Positions 1-8,643 of a DNA stretch of 64,000 nt are shown here, one piece after another (the first letter of the stretch is position 1; each line of letters starts with the position of its first letter). The DNA comes from CAVOHU01 sp963817885. GTDB taxonomy: Bacteria > Acidobacteriota > Vicinamibacteria > Vicinamibacterales > JAKQTR01. Below the pieces are notes generated by a model. The model was given only the letters and a program-made list of their open reading frames with translations. It was not told where the DNA came from and did no database searches. The translations under genes and the position numbers were made by a program. The DNA lies in the NCBI GenBank assembly GCA_963817885.1, contig CAWFQE010000006.1, positions 124,001-188,000 of the forward strand. Direction: 5' to 3'.

Positions 1-267
1 GGCAAGCGTGTCCGGCGAACCGAGCCGGTTGATCAGGTTCCGGTACGCGCGGTCCCGCTGCTCCGGGGGGAGCGATCGTGTCACCTGATCCACGATCCGC
101 TCAGGATCATCGCTTCTGCCCCGATCGAGCTCATAGGTTCCCGACAGCCGGTTGAACGCCCGCTGCCGATTGCCGAAGCGGCCCGGCTGCGCGTCAGCGG
201 TCGTCCAGGCCGCCGTCGCAATCGCGAGTGCGCCAATCACGGTGAGACTGCGTCGTGAGGTGGTCAT
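1..267 (-). CDS. Secreted hypothetical protein, N-terminal fragment cut by the window edge
   Basis: The frame is open from an ATG at 267 to base 1, giving 89 residues, so the C-terminus lies outside the window. It begins MTTSRRSLTVIGALAIATAA, a basic n-region and hydrophobic core typical of a Sec (possibly Tat) signal peptide, with a likely cleavage site after the ADA at about residue 26. The mature part is rich in Arg, Asn and Asp (GTYELDRGRSDDPERIV) and looks soluble. AAGGAGCGGGACATC precedes the ATG and gives a good ribosome site, supporting this start. I do not recognise the family. Periplasmic or outer-face location is inferred from the signal only. Confidence 0.6.
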   Translation of the reverse strand, partial: MTTSRRSLTVIGALAIATAAWTTADAQPGRFGNRQRAFNRLSGTYELDRGRSDDPERIVDQVTRSLPPEQRDRAYRNLINRLGSPDTLA

Positions 268-435
268 GATGTCCCGCTCCTTGCGAAATCGGGCACCCGA
301 GACGGCACCCGACGTCTCCTGCGACAGTCCTCGGCCAGGCCGCGTGGCAGCGCCCGGCCCCTCCATTCATGATAGGAGCCTGGCCGGCGGTTGTCATGCC
401 AGTTTGCCCACGCCGCGGAATACAGCCGGGCCGGG

Positions 436-1281
436 CTACAAGCGCTTTGCGTCAACGAAAATGGTGTTGTACAGCGAACCCGCGCACGCGACGTAGCCGC
501 GGGGCCGGAGCCACCTGGCGATGGGCGAGCTGTCGTGGGAGGTGTTCGGCCCCTTGGTTTCGGCGCAAATCACCGCGGGCCGATACTTCCGGAGGTTCAG
601 CGATCGCAGCACGGCCTCATCGAGGCCCTCCACGTCGATCGACAGCAGGTCCGGCGCGCCGTCGAAGTGCTCGGCGATCAGCCGGTTGACCGGGATGAGA
701 GGCATCTTCACGACCTTCTCGACCGGGTCGACTTTCGACGATCGGCGGTACTCCGCAACGGCCTCCGGAGAGAACGTGTTGAGCGGCCAGCGATCGCGAA
801 TCACGTAGTAGTCGGCTTCGGTCTGCCCCTCGAGCCCCACGCCGGCGGGCACGACCACGTCGTTCGGGCGGACCGTTCGAATCTTCTCGACCAGCGTCGG
901 ATTGGGCTCGACGAGCACGCCATGGCCGATCGTGTTGTAGAGCAGGTAGGTGTTGTTGCCAAGCACCGGATCGCCTGCGCCGATGTCGAGGTAGCTGGGC
1001 TTCGCCAGGTGGAGGACGTCGCGCAGGAGGTTGAACAGAATCAGGTCTTCACCCTGCTGCGCGAACGACTGGCGGAACGGCCGGCCTTCGTCGCGCGCCG
1101 GCAGCGGCCTGCCCTCGGAGGGTGCCTGCGGAATATCGGAAACGGCCGCCGGTGGCTTCGGTGAGGCGGGCAGCGGCGCCGCGCTCGCCGTTCGCCGGCC
1201 TGGATACGCCCCTGCCAGTCCTGCCAGGCCGCTTGCTGCGGCCCCAGTCACCACTCCAATCACGAAATCTCGCCGGTTCAT
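436..1281 (-). CDS. FkbM-family methyltransferase with a Tat-type signal
   Basis: This is a 281-residue protein. The C-terminal two thirds carry an FkbM-type SAM-dependent methyltransferase fold: a SAM-binding motif YLDIGAGDP, an acidic loop VEPNP, and the characteristic LLSIDVEGLDEAVLRSL strand-helix. The N-terminus MNRRDFVIGVVTGAAASG has a twin Arg followed by a hydrophobic stretch, as in Tat signals, then a Pro/Ala-rich linker of about 50 residues. I chose the ATG at 1281 because this signal begins there and GGAAGG lies 10 bases upstream; the frame is open to 1503 but that extension is low-complexity. FkbM enzymes usually O-methylate sugars or polyketides in the cytosol, so a Tat signal is odd. 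Substrate unknown. Confidence 0.8.
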   Translation of the reverse strand: MNRRDFVIGVVTGAAASGLAGLAGAYPGRRTASAAPLPASPKPPAAVSDIPQAPSEGRPLPARDEGRPFRQSFAQQGEDLILFNLLRDVLHLAKPSYLDIGAGDPVLGNNTYLLYNTIGHGVLVEPNPTLVEKIRTVRPNDVVVPAGVGLEGQTEADYYVIRDRWPLNTFSPEAVAEYRRSSKVDPVEKVVKMPLIPVNRLIAEHFDGAPDLLSIDVEGLDEAVLRSLNLRKYRPAVICAETKGPNTSHDSSPIARWLRPRGYVACAGSLYNTIFVDAKRL

Positions 1282-1480
1282 GCTCGTACCGCCTTCCGAC
1301 CAATGAAGCGCCCGTCCACGTCCTGGAGCCGGTCCACCTGGGCGCGTGGGGGCACGGGATAGTTCAGACCGGTTGGACATGATACCCGACTTCAGGCCAT
1401 TGTCCCCCGGTTCGAGTCCTGGAGTGAAATGACGGCTCGAACCACCGGCCGGTGCGGCGCACAGGTATACACTGTGGCTG

Positions 1481-2069
1481 ATGGTGCGGCTGGTCATATT
1501 CACGTGGCCCTACGCCCTCGTCTTCTGGGCCGTGTACGTCTGGGCGTTCTGGCCGGAATACCGAATCATCTCGAGGCGGCAGGAACCATCGTCGACTCCG
1601 CAGGATGCACATTCGAAGCGGCTGATTGCGGTCGGCCAGGGGCTGGCGGGCCTTGCCGCTTTTGCGGTCGCGTTCACCGTGCCGTCGGCGGCGCTGCCGC
1701 ATCGCGTGTGGCTGTTCTGGATTCGGCCTGATCGCGATTATCGGCGGCAGCCTGTTGCGCCGCCATTGCTGGCGGATGCTCGGTTCCAGCTTCACGGGCG
1801 CGGTCATCGTCAAGGCGGATCAGGCCGTCGTAGAGCGCGGCGCCTACCGCTACATTCGTCATCCGTCGTATTCGGCGGGTGCGATCCTCTTTTTCGGGAT
1901 CGGACTCGCTCTCGCCAACTGGATCAGCCTGGCCGTGTTGCTGGGCGGCGTCTCGATCGTCTACGGATATCGTGTCGGGGTTGAGGAGCGTGCGCTCGTG
2001 GCCGTCCTCGGCGATCCCTACCGGCGCTACATGAGCCGCACGAAGCGGTTCGTGCCGTTTCTGTTCTGA
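1481..2069 (+). CDS. Isoprenylcysteine carboxyl methyltransferase-like membrane protein (apparent +1 frameshift)
   Basis: Two overlapping frames together encode one protein of about 195 residues. The first (from ATG 1481) gives two membrane helices, VIFTWPYALVFWAVYVWAFW and a second ending VWLFWI. The second frame continues with GLIAIIGGSLLRRHCWRMLG and the ICMT/PEMT signature ERGAYRYIRHPSYSAG plus a C-terminal VEERAL...YRRYMSRTKRFVPFLF. The switch is at about 1721-1725, and dropping one base (CTGGATTCGG to CTGGATCGG) joins them cleanly. The family methylates lipid or isoprenoid-cysteine carboxylates at the membrane using SAM; the actual substrate in bacteria is usually unknown. A TATACA -10-like hexamer lies 10 bases before the ATG. 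Confidence 0.75.
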
Positions 2070-2177
2070 CACCGGCATCCCGCTGCAGGGGCGACGACCG
2101 GCAGCCCTGAGCAGTTCGCCGTTCCTGTCCTGCGCTCGCGGCGTGAGTGCGGGCCAGGAGAGCAGCGTCCCACTCAA

Positions 2178-4175
2178 TTGGGGAACAACCGCCCCCGTGG
2201 AGCGTCTAGTCCCATATGGCCAAGAGCACAGACCGACGAACCGACTCCTCGCAAGCCGCTCCGGCTGTGGCCCGGCGTGGCCGCCGCGGTGCTGCTGTGC
2301 CTGATCAGGTATGTCGTTCCTGCCTTCGTACCCGGAATCGGTGGCTACGGGTTGATTGGGGGATTCCTCTGCGCGCTCTCTGTCATCCTGTGGTGGGTGT
2401 TGCTCAGCCGGGCGCGCTGGTACGATCGCCTGGGGGCCGTCGCTCTGATGATCGTCGCGCTCGCCGCGACATCTCGCGTCATTCACGAGTCGATTGCGCT
2501 TGGGATGATGGGGATGCTGTTCCCCATCTATGCCATCCAGGCCCTGAGCCTCGTCTTCGTCGCGGCAGCGGTGGCCAGCCGCCGCCTCACCGAGGGATCC
2601 CGGCGCGCGACGATGATCGCGGCCATCCTGCTCGCGTGTGCCGGGTGGACGCTGCTGCAGACCAGTGGCGTAAGAGGCGACAGCAGCTCGGAGTTCGGCT
2701 GGCGCTGGTCGAAGACTCCCGAGCAACGGCTCCTCGCCCAGGCTGGCGAGGGGCCCTTCGACGCCGCCCGGGCCACGCCTGCACCGATCCCGTCGACTCC
2801 GCCGGCAGCGGTGGCCCCCGGGAAACCTCTCGCGCCCCAGGCAGGCGGCGTGACCCCTGAATCGGGCCGGGGCGCGCCGGCGCTTCAGGCGGCTCCGCCG
2901 GCAACGAAGATTCCCGAGACACCACTTGCGCCCCGGACCGGCCCCGAGCCCCTTGGCTCTGCGCCGGGCAGCCCGGCGGCCATTCCTTCGGCACCGGGCG
3001 CAACGGGGCCCTCGGCCGACTGGCCTGGCTTTCGCGGACCCGAGCGCGACGGGGTTGTTCGCGGCGTGCGGATCAGGACCGACTGGGCTGCCTCGCCGCC
3101 GGTCAGGCTGTGGCGACGGCCCATCGGACCGGGCTGGTCGTCCTTTGCGGTTCACGGCGACCTCCTCTACACCCAGGAGCAGCGCGGCGGCGATGAAGCC
3201 GTCGCGTGCTACAGGCTGAGCACCGGCGACCCCGTGTGGCGGCACCGCGACGGGGTCCGGTTCTGGGAATCGAACGGCGGCGCCGGCCCGCGCGGGACGC
3301 CGACTCTCAGCAACGGCCGCGTCTACGCGCTCGGTGCGACCGGAATCCTGAACGTGCTCGATGCCGGCAACGGCGCGGTTGTGTGGTCGCGCAACGCGGC
3401 GTCCGACACCGGCACGAAGATCCCGGGCTGGGGCTTCGCGAGCTCACCGCTGGTCCTCGACGACAAGGTCGTTATTGCCGCCGAGGGCCGCCTGGCAGCG
3501 TACGACCTCGCCACGGGCAATCCGCGCTGGGTCGGCCCCGCCGGGGGGACCGGCTACAGCTCGCCGCAACTGGTGACGATCGGCGGGTTCGCGCAGGTCC
3601 TGCTGCTGAGCGCGCAGGGCGCGACGAGCGTCGCGCCGGCAGACGGTACGCGGCTTTGGGACTACCCGATGTCGTCGGACGTCGCCATCGTGCAGCCCGC
3701 ATTGACCGCCGAGGGTGACGTCCTGATCAGCACCAGCGGCGCCGCTGGAGGCACAGGCGTCCAGCGCGTGGCGGTCGCGCACGGCGCCGGCGGATGGACC
3801 GTTGCGAAGCGATGGGCGTCGACCGGGCTGAAGCCGTACTTCAACGACTTCGTCGTTCACAAGGGCCACGCCTACGGCTTCGACGGCAGCATTCTTTCGT
3901 GCATCGACCTCGAGAACGGCACGCGCAGGTGGAAGGGCGGGCGCTACGGCAACGGCCAGCTCGTCCTGCTGCCCGACCAGGACTTGCTGCTGGTCGTGTC
4001 GGAGGAGGGTGAGCTTGCGCTGGTCGGGGCGGCCCCGGACCAGTTCAGAGAGATCGCGCGGGTCCCGGGCATCGAGGGCAAGACCTGGAATCACCCGGTA
4101 ATGGTTGGCGACACTCTGCTGGTGCGCAACGGCCAGGAGATGGCCGCGTTCCGGCTGTCCCGTGCGGACCGCTGA
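2178..4175 (+). CDS. Membrane-anchored PQQ-like beta-propeller repeat protein
   Basis: The 665-residue protein has three parts. Residues 28-175 form four predicted membrane helices starting RKPLRLWPGVAAAVLLC. Residues 180-275 are a Pro/Ala/Gly-rich linker. Residues 280-660 are a BamB/PQQ-type propeller opening DWPGFRGPERDGVV, with repeated blades such as VYALGATGILNVLDAGNGAV and VVIAAEGRLAAYDLATGNPR. The propeller is probably exported and may be a scaffold or an alcohol-dehydrogenase-like domain; I see no catalytic Asp/Ca site that I would rely on. The start is uncertain: TTG 2178 is in frame, while ATG 2216 is in another frame and would need a one-base correction. It stands alone, between ICMT and the ABC operon. 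Confidence 0.75.
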   Translation: MGNNRPRGASSPIWPRAQTDEPTPRKPLRLWPGVAAAVLLCLIRYVVPAFVPGIGGYGLIGGFLCALSVILWWVLLSRARWYDRLGAVALMIVALAATSRVIHESIALGMMGMLFPIYAIQALSLVFVAAAVASRRLTEGSRRATMIAAILLACAGWTLLQTSGVRGDSSSEFGWRWSKTPEQRLLAQAGEGPFDAARATPAPIPSTPPAAVAPGKPLAPQAGGVTPESGRGAPALQAAPPATKIPETPLAPRTGPEPLGSAPGSPAAIPSAPGATGPSADWPGFRGPERDGVVRGVRIRTDWAASPPVRLWRRPIGPGWSSFAVHGDLLYTQEQRGGDEAVACYRLSTGDPVWRHRDGVRFWESNGGAGPRGTPTLSNGRVYALGATGILNVLDAGNGAVVWSRNAASDTGTKIPGWGFASSPLVLDDKVVIAAEGRLAAYDLATGNPRWVGPAGGTGYSSPQLVTIGGFAQVLLLSAQGATSVAPADGTRLWDYPMSSDVAIVQPALTAEGDVLISTSGAAGGTGVQRVAVAHGAGGWTVAKRWASTGLKPYFNDFVVHKGHAYGFDGSILSCIDLENGTRRWKGGRYGNGQLVLLPDQDLLLVVSEEGELALVGAAPDQFREIARVPGIEGKTWNHPVMVGDTLLVRNGQEMAAFRLSRADR

Positions 4176-4263
4176 CCGAGCTGTCAGGCATCACACGAAC
4201 CGGCGCGCGAGATCCACGATCGCTTCGGGTTCGTCCGCCTCAGGCCTGGGGCCGTGCTAGGCT

Positions 4264-5646
4264 ATGCGGCACGGCGCTCGACTGATGGAAGAGACACCGC
4301 TGAACCCTCGGACCGACCCCGGAACGACCCCCATGGCCCAATCCGGAAGGGCACGCCAACTCCACGACGTGTGGGTGTTGTACCTCCGCGAGATCCGATC
4401 CGCGCTGCGCGAGCGGACGATCGTGATCAACAGCATCCTGATCCCGGTCCTGCTGTATCCGTTCATCCTCTGGGTGATGTTCACGGGGATGACCTTCGTT
4501 CAGGGACAGACAGAAGGATACGAGTCCCGGATGATGGTCACCGCCTGGCCGCAAGGACACGCGGCGCTGAAACGGGAGATCGAACGGGACACGAAGATCC
4601 GGCTGGTTCCAGCGATGGATCCGGCCACCGCGGATCGGCTGGTCAGGAGCGGCGACCTCGATGCGGTCGCCTCGTTCACGCCGGCCGAGACCGGATCGGC
4701 CACGCTCCCCGACAACTTCCAGCTTCGCGTCACCTACAACAAGTCCAAGGAGCGAAGCGCCGCCGCGCTCGATCGCCTCACCACGATCATTCGCCGCTAC
4801 CGCGAGCAGTGGCTCGAGCGGGAGGCCTCGTCTCGGGGACTGACGCCGGCCGGCTGGCAGATCTTCACGATCGAGAACCGCAATCTGGCGTCGAAGAAGC
4901 AGATGGGCGCGTTCCTGCTCGGGCTGATGCTCCCGCTGTTCTTCGTCATCATGGTCGCGGTCGGGTGCTTCTATCCGGCGGTCGATGCGACGGCCGGCGA
5001 GCGCGAGCGCAACACGTGGGAAACCCTCATGACGGTGGCCGCCTCCCGGGGGAGCATCGTCACCGCCAAGTATCTGTACGTGGCGACGGTGGGCGGTGTC
5101 GCGGGACTGCTGAACCTCACGGCCATGACGGTCAGCATGAAACCCATCCTCGCGCCTCTGCTGGCCACGACCGGTGAAGTGCTGGAGTTCTCGATGCCCC
5201 TCGGGGCCGTGCCGGTGCTGGCCGCCGCGGCCGTGCTGCTGGCGGGATTCGTTGCGGCAGGGATGATGATCTTCGCCTCGTTCGCCCGCACCTTCAAGGA
5301 GGGCCAGTCGATGATCACGCCCTTCTACATGGTGATCATGATTCCCGTCATGTTCCTGCAGGTGCCCGGGCTCGAGTTCTCCTTCCTGCTCGCGGCCATC
5401 CCGGTCGTCAACGTGTCGATGATGGTCCGCGAGGCCATTTCCGGAACGTTCCACTGGCCGCAGATCGGGGTGACCATCGCCGTGTCGCTCGCGGTGATTG
5501 CGGCATCGCTTCGCCTGGCCACCTTCATCCTGCGGTTCGAGGACGTCATGATCGGCTCCTACGGCGGACGCCTCGCCACCTTCGTCCGGGAGCGCGTGCT
5601 GAAGCACCCCAGGAAGCCGGCCCGCGCCACAGAGGGGACTCGATGA
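4264..5646 (+). CDS. ABC-2 type exporter permease, NatB-like
   Basis: The 460-residue protein follows the ABC-2/NatB plan: one membrane helix near the N-terminus (about residues 55-80), an extracytoplasmic domain of about 150 residues (LPDNFQLRVTYNKSKERS region), then a block of five or six helices from LLGLMLPLFFVIMVAVGCFY to the C-terminus. The loop TAGERERNTWETLMT between helices is the usual conserved element of this family. Its stop overlaps the ATPase start by the ATGA at 5643-5646, so the two are translationally coupled. It should form one half of an exporter together with the following ATPase; Na+ efflux is the classical NatAB role but the substrate here is not evident. Start ATG 4264 lacks an obvious ribosome site; ATG 4285 is an alternative. 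Confidence 0.85.
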   Translation: MRHGARLMEETPLNPRTDPGTTPMAQSGRARQLHDVWVLYLREIRSALRERTIVINSILIPVLLYPFILWVMFTGMTFVQGQTEGYESRMMVTAWPQGHAALKREIERDTKIRLVPAMDPATADRLVRSGDLDAVASFTPAETGSATLPDNFQLRVTYNKSKERSAAALDRLTTIIRRYREQWLEREASSRGLTPAGWQIFTIENRNLASKKQMGAFLLGLMLPLFFVIMVAVGCFYPAVDATAGERERNTWETLMTVAASRGSIVTAKYLYVATVGGVAGLLNLTAMTVSMKPILAPLLATTGEVLEFSMPLGAVPVLAAAAVLLAGFVAAGMMIFASFARTFKEGQSMITPFYMVIMIPVMFLQVPGLEFSFLLAAIPVVNVSMMVREAISGTFHWPQIGVTIAVSLAVIAASLRLATFILRFEDVMIGSYGGRLATFVRERVLKHPRKPARATEGTR

Positions 5647-6395
5647 TGACAGCACCGGTGTCGGTCAGCGGCCTGACCAAGATCTTCCATGACGAGAGCC
5701 GCGGCGAGGTCCGCGCCGTCGACGGCATCGATTTCGAGTGTCACGCGGGCGAGATCTTCGGCCTGCTCGGCGCCAACGGCGCCGGCAAGACGACCACGCT
5801 CCGCATGCTCGCCACGATTCTGGCGCCCACCGGGGGACACGCCACGCTGATGGGCCACGACGTCGCCACCGAGCCTGAAGAGGTGCGGCGCAGCCTCGGG
5901 TTCTATTCCGCGTCCACCGCGCTTTACCCTCGCCTCACCGCGCGGGAAACCCTCGAGTTCTTCGCGCGCATCAACGGGGTGGCGTCAGATCGCGTCACCG
6001 ATCGGGTGGCGGCGCTGGTGACGCGATTCGGCCTGGGCGAGTACGCGGACGCGCGGGTCGACAAGCTGTCGCAGGGCATGAAGCAGAAGGTGTCCATCGC
6101 GCGGACCGTGGCGCACGATCCCCCGGTGCTCATCTTCGACGAGCCGACGGTCGGCCTCGACGTGCTCAATGCGATCGAGATGCAGAAGGTCATCGCGGAG
6201 CTGCGCGCGGAAGGCAAGGCGGTCATCTTCTCCACCCACATCATGAGCGAGGCGGAGAAGCTCTGCGACCGCATCGCGATCATCCACCGCGGCCGCATCC
6301 ATGCCTGCGACACGCTGGCCCGGCTCCGCGAAGCGACCGGCCAGCGCTATCTCGAGGACATCTTCGTGCACTACGTGGAGCGCGCCAATGCCTGA
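5643..6395 (+). CDS. ABC transporter ATP-binding protein, NatA-like
   Basis: This 250-residue nucleotide-binding protein has Walker A GANGAGKTT (residues 43-51), the ABC signature LSQGMKQK (142-149), Walker B VLIFDEPT (162-169) and a D-loop GLDV, followed by the switch histidine in IFSTHIMSEAEKL. All catalytic elements are intact. The class matches NatA/CcmA-type exporters. The ATG overlaps the upstream permease stop, and the second permease gene starts 10 bases after its stop, so one ATPase sits between two different permeases. The likely complex is a heterodimer of the two permeases with two copies of this ATPase, at the cytoplasmic membrane. Confidence 0.92.
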   Translation: MMTAPVSVSGLTKIFHDESRGEVRAVDGIDFECHAGEIFGLLGANGAGKTTTLRMLATILAPTGGHATLMGHDVATEPEEVRRSLGFYSASTALYPRLTARETLEFFARINGVASDRVTDRVAALVTRFGLGEYADARVDKLSQGMKQKVSIARTVAHDPPVLIFDEPTVGLDVLNAIEMQKVIAELRAEGKAVIFSTHIMSEAEKLCDRIAIIHRGRIHACDTLARLREATGQRYLEDIFVHYVERANA

Positions 6396-6404
6396 CAGAG
6401 GCAG

Positions 6405-8525
6405 GTGCCTGTGAGAGGCGGGTCGTCGATCGTCGGCACGCTCTACCTGAACGAGCTGCGCATGCTGCTCCGCGACCGGCGCACGATCGTGATGTCGATC
6501 GTGGTGCCGCTGCTCGTCATGCCGCTGATGCTCTTCGGCTCGCACTGGACGCAGCAGAGGCGCCAGCGGACGCTCGAAGACACCACCTACGCCTACGCCG
6601 TCACCGGAAGCGAGGCGAACGCGGCGCGGGCGCTCGTCGAGGCGACGCGGGCGCGGCTGTCGCAGCCCGGCGGAAAGCCCGGCGCGAGCTTCAAGTTCAC
6701 CGAGGTCAAGGCAGCCGACCCGTTGTCGGCTCTCCAGAACCGCGAGATCGCCTTCTATCTCGAGGCCAGGCCCGGCGAGGTCGCACGCCGCGAGTCGGAT
6801 CAACTCAAGGCCCGGGCCGCTCCACGGACGAAGGCGGGCGGAGACGCGGACGCCGTCGAGATCAGCGAGGCGGAATCAGCCACGCCCGGCGCGCTCGCGA
6901 TCCGCATCTTCTTCCGCGCCGACCGCGATACGTCCGCGAACGGATCGCGGAACATGCGGGAGGCGCTGCGAGAAACCCGGCGGGTGCAGCGGGCGGAGCT
7001 GCTCGCCGGGCACGGCTTCCCGGTGGACCCGGCCCGGGTCGGCCAGCTCGTCGAGCAGAACCTGGCCACCGAGGGGCAGGTTGCCGGGCTGGCGCTCGGC
7101 CGGCTGCTGACGCTCATGCTGCTCATGTTCATCCTGTCGGGCGGCGCGGTGGTCGCCACCGACTCGCTGGCCGGCGAGAAGGAACGCGGCACGCTCGAGA
7201 CCCTGCTCACGACCTCAGCCAGCCGCGCCGAGATCGTGGCGGCCAAGCACCTGGTCATCGTCACGACGGCGCTCGTCATCACGCTGATCCAGGTGACGAA
7301 CTTCCTTGTCTACGTGGGCTTCAAGCTGATCCCGGTCTCGGAAGGCTTTGCGGCCGCGGTGCCGCCGCAGATGGCCGCGCTCCTGCTCATCCTCTACCTG
7401 CCCGTCGCCGCGCTCGCCTCGAGCGTGCTGCTGCTCGTGTCGGGCCACGCCCGGACCTACAAGGAGGCTCAGCTCTACTTCTTCCCGGTCTTCCTGGTCG
7501 GGATCGTCCCGGCGCTGGCGCCGTTCCTGCCCGGCCTCACGCTGCGATCGGCCATCGTGATCGTGCCGGTGGCCAACCTGAGCGTCGCGGTCAAGGAGAT
7601 CCTGATCGGCAGCTTCGACTGGCCCATGATCGTCACGGCGTGGGTGGTGACCGCGATCGCCGCGCTGTGGACATCCCGGCTGGCCGTGCGAACGCTCTCG
7701 ACCGAGAAGCTCATCACGGCCAGCGAAGCCGACGGCGTCGATCTGAAGGGCGGGCCCGCCCTGTTCCCCCGGCACGTGGTGCGCTGGTTCGCGGTGATGT
7801 GGGCGGCGCTGTTCGCCATCTCGATCAACATGCCGCCCTCGACCGACATCCGCATCCAGGTGCTGGTGAACCTGGTCGGACTGTTCTTCGGAGCTACCGT
7901 GCTCATGATCCGGCACTACCGGCTCGATCCCCGGGAGGCGCTGGCGCTTCGGGGCGTGAAGCCGGCCGTGTGGCTCGCGGTGCTGGTTGCGGCTCCTGCC
8001 GGCGTGGCGGTCGGGGTCGGCGTCTTCAGGCTCGCGAATCTCGTCATCCCGGTGCCGTCGCGCGTGCTCGAGAGCTTCAGCCAGCAGTTGATGCCGGCCG
8101 GCATCCCGGTCTGGCAGACGGTGGCGCTGCTCACGATCCTGCCGGGGATTTTCGAAGAGCTCACGTTTCGTGGCGCGCTGCTGCACGGGCTTCGGTCCAG
8201 GCTTCACCCCGCCGCCCTGGCAGTGGTGGTCGGCCTCGTCTTCGGGCTCTTTCACGTCGCGCTGTTCAGGATCGCGCCCACGGCTTTTCTGGGCGTGATG
8301 CTGGCGGCGGTCACGCTGCTGACGGGATCGATCTTCCCGGCGATGCTGTGGCACGCCCTGAACAACGGCACGGGGATGCTGCTCGGAGAGCTCGACATGC
8401 CGCTCGAATACGCCGGACCGGGAGTCTACCTGCCTGCCGCCGCCATCCTGGCGGCCGCGTTCTGGATCGTGTACCGCAACCGCACGCCGTACCCCGGCCT
8501 GAGGCCCTGGCGCAGCCACCGATAG
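6405..8525 (+). CDS. ABC-2 permease fused to a CPBP (CAAX-type) intramembrane protease domain
   Basis: The 706-residue fusion starts with an ABC-2/NatB permease (residues 1-430: first helix around TIVMSIVVPLLVMPLMLFG, external domain, helix block with DSLAGEKERGTLETLLTTS between helices) and continues with a CPBP metalloprotease region (about 460-690). The protease motifs are present: EELTFRG at 584-590 (EExxxR), GLFHVALFR and WHALNNG. The CPBP family includes CAAX prenyl-protease relatives and bacteriocin self-immunity proteins. The domains are in a single open frame without a break, so the fusion is real in this sequence. GTG 6405 follows the ATPase stop by ten bases. It is the third gene of the exporter operon and probably couples export with proteolysis or immunity. 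Confidence 0.85.
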   Translation: MPVRGGSSIVGTLYLNELRMLLRDRRTIVMSIVVPLLVMPLMLFGSHWTQQRRQRTLEDTTYAYAVTGSEANAARALVEATRARLSQPGGKPGASFKFTEVKAADPLSALQNREIAFYLEARPGEVARRESDQLKARAAPRTKAGGDADAVEISEAESATPGALAIRIFFRADRDTSANGSRNMREALRETRRVQRAELLAGHGFPVDPARVGQLVEQNLATEGQVAGLALGRLLTLMLLMFILSGGAVVATDSLAGEKERGTLETLLTTSASRAEIVAAKHLVIVTTALVITLIQVTNFLVYVGFKLIPVSEGFAAAVPPQMAALLLILYLPVAALASSVLLLVSGHARTYKEAQLYFFPVFLVGIVPALAPFLPGLTLRSAIVIVPVANLSVAVKEILIGSFDWPMIVTAWVVTAIAALWTSRLAVRTLSTEKLITASEADGVDLKGGPALFPRHVVRWFAVMWAALFAISINMPPSTDIRIQVLVNLVGLFFGATVLMIRHYRLDPREALALRGVKPAVWLAVLVAAPAGVAVGVGVFRLANLVIPVPSRVLESFSQQLMPAGIPVWQTVALLTILPGIFEELTFRGALLHGLRSRLHPAALAVVVGLVFGLFHVALFRIAPTAFLGVMLAAVTLLTGSIFPAMLWHALNNGTGMLLGELDMPLEYAGPGVYLPAAAILAAAFWIVYRNRTPYPGLRPWRSHR

Positions 8526-8643
8526 CCGGACAACTCCGTCCATCATCCCAGGCCGCTCAGTGGGCATAATGGGAGAGAGGGGTGGGGCAACCCCGGCGTC
8601 ATCGCCTGAGACACACCGGCCTTTGGGGAACGTGAATCCTGCC

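Noticed and set aside
1674..3245. Minus-strand open frame of 523 residues opposite the PQQ-like gene
   Set aside because: Arg/Pro/Gly-rich composition with no domain; it is the usual antisense shadow of a high-GC gene.
4240..5655. Minus-strand frame of 471 residues over the first ABC permease
   Set aside because: His/Arg/Asp-rich shadow with no fold-like pattern.
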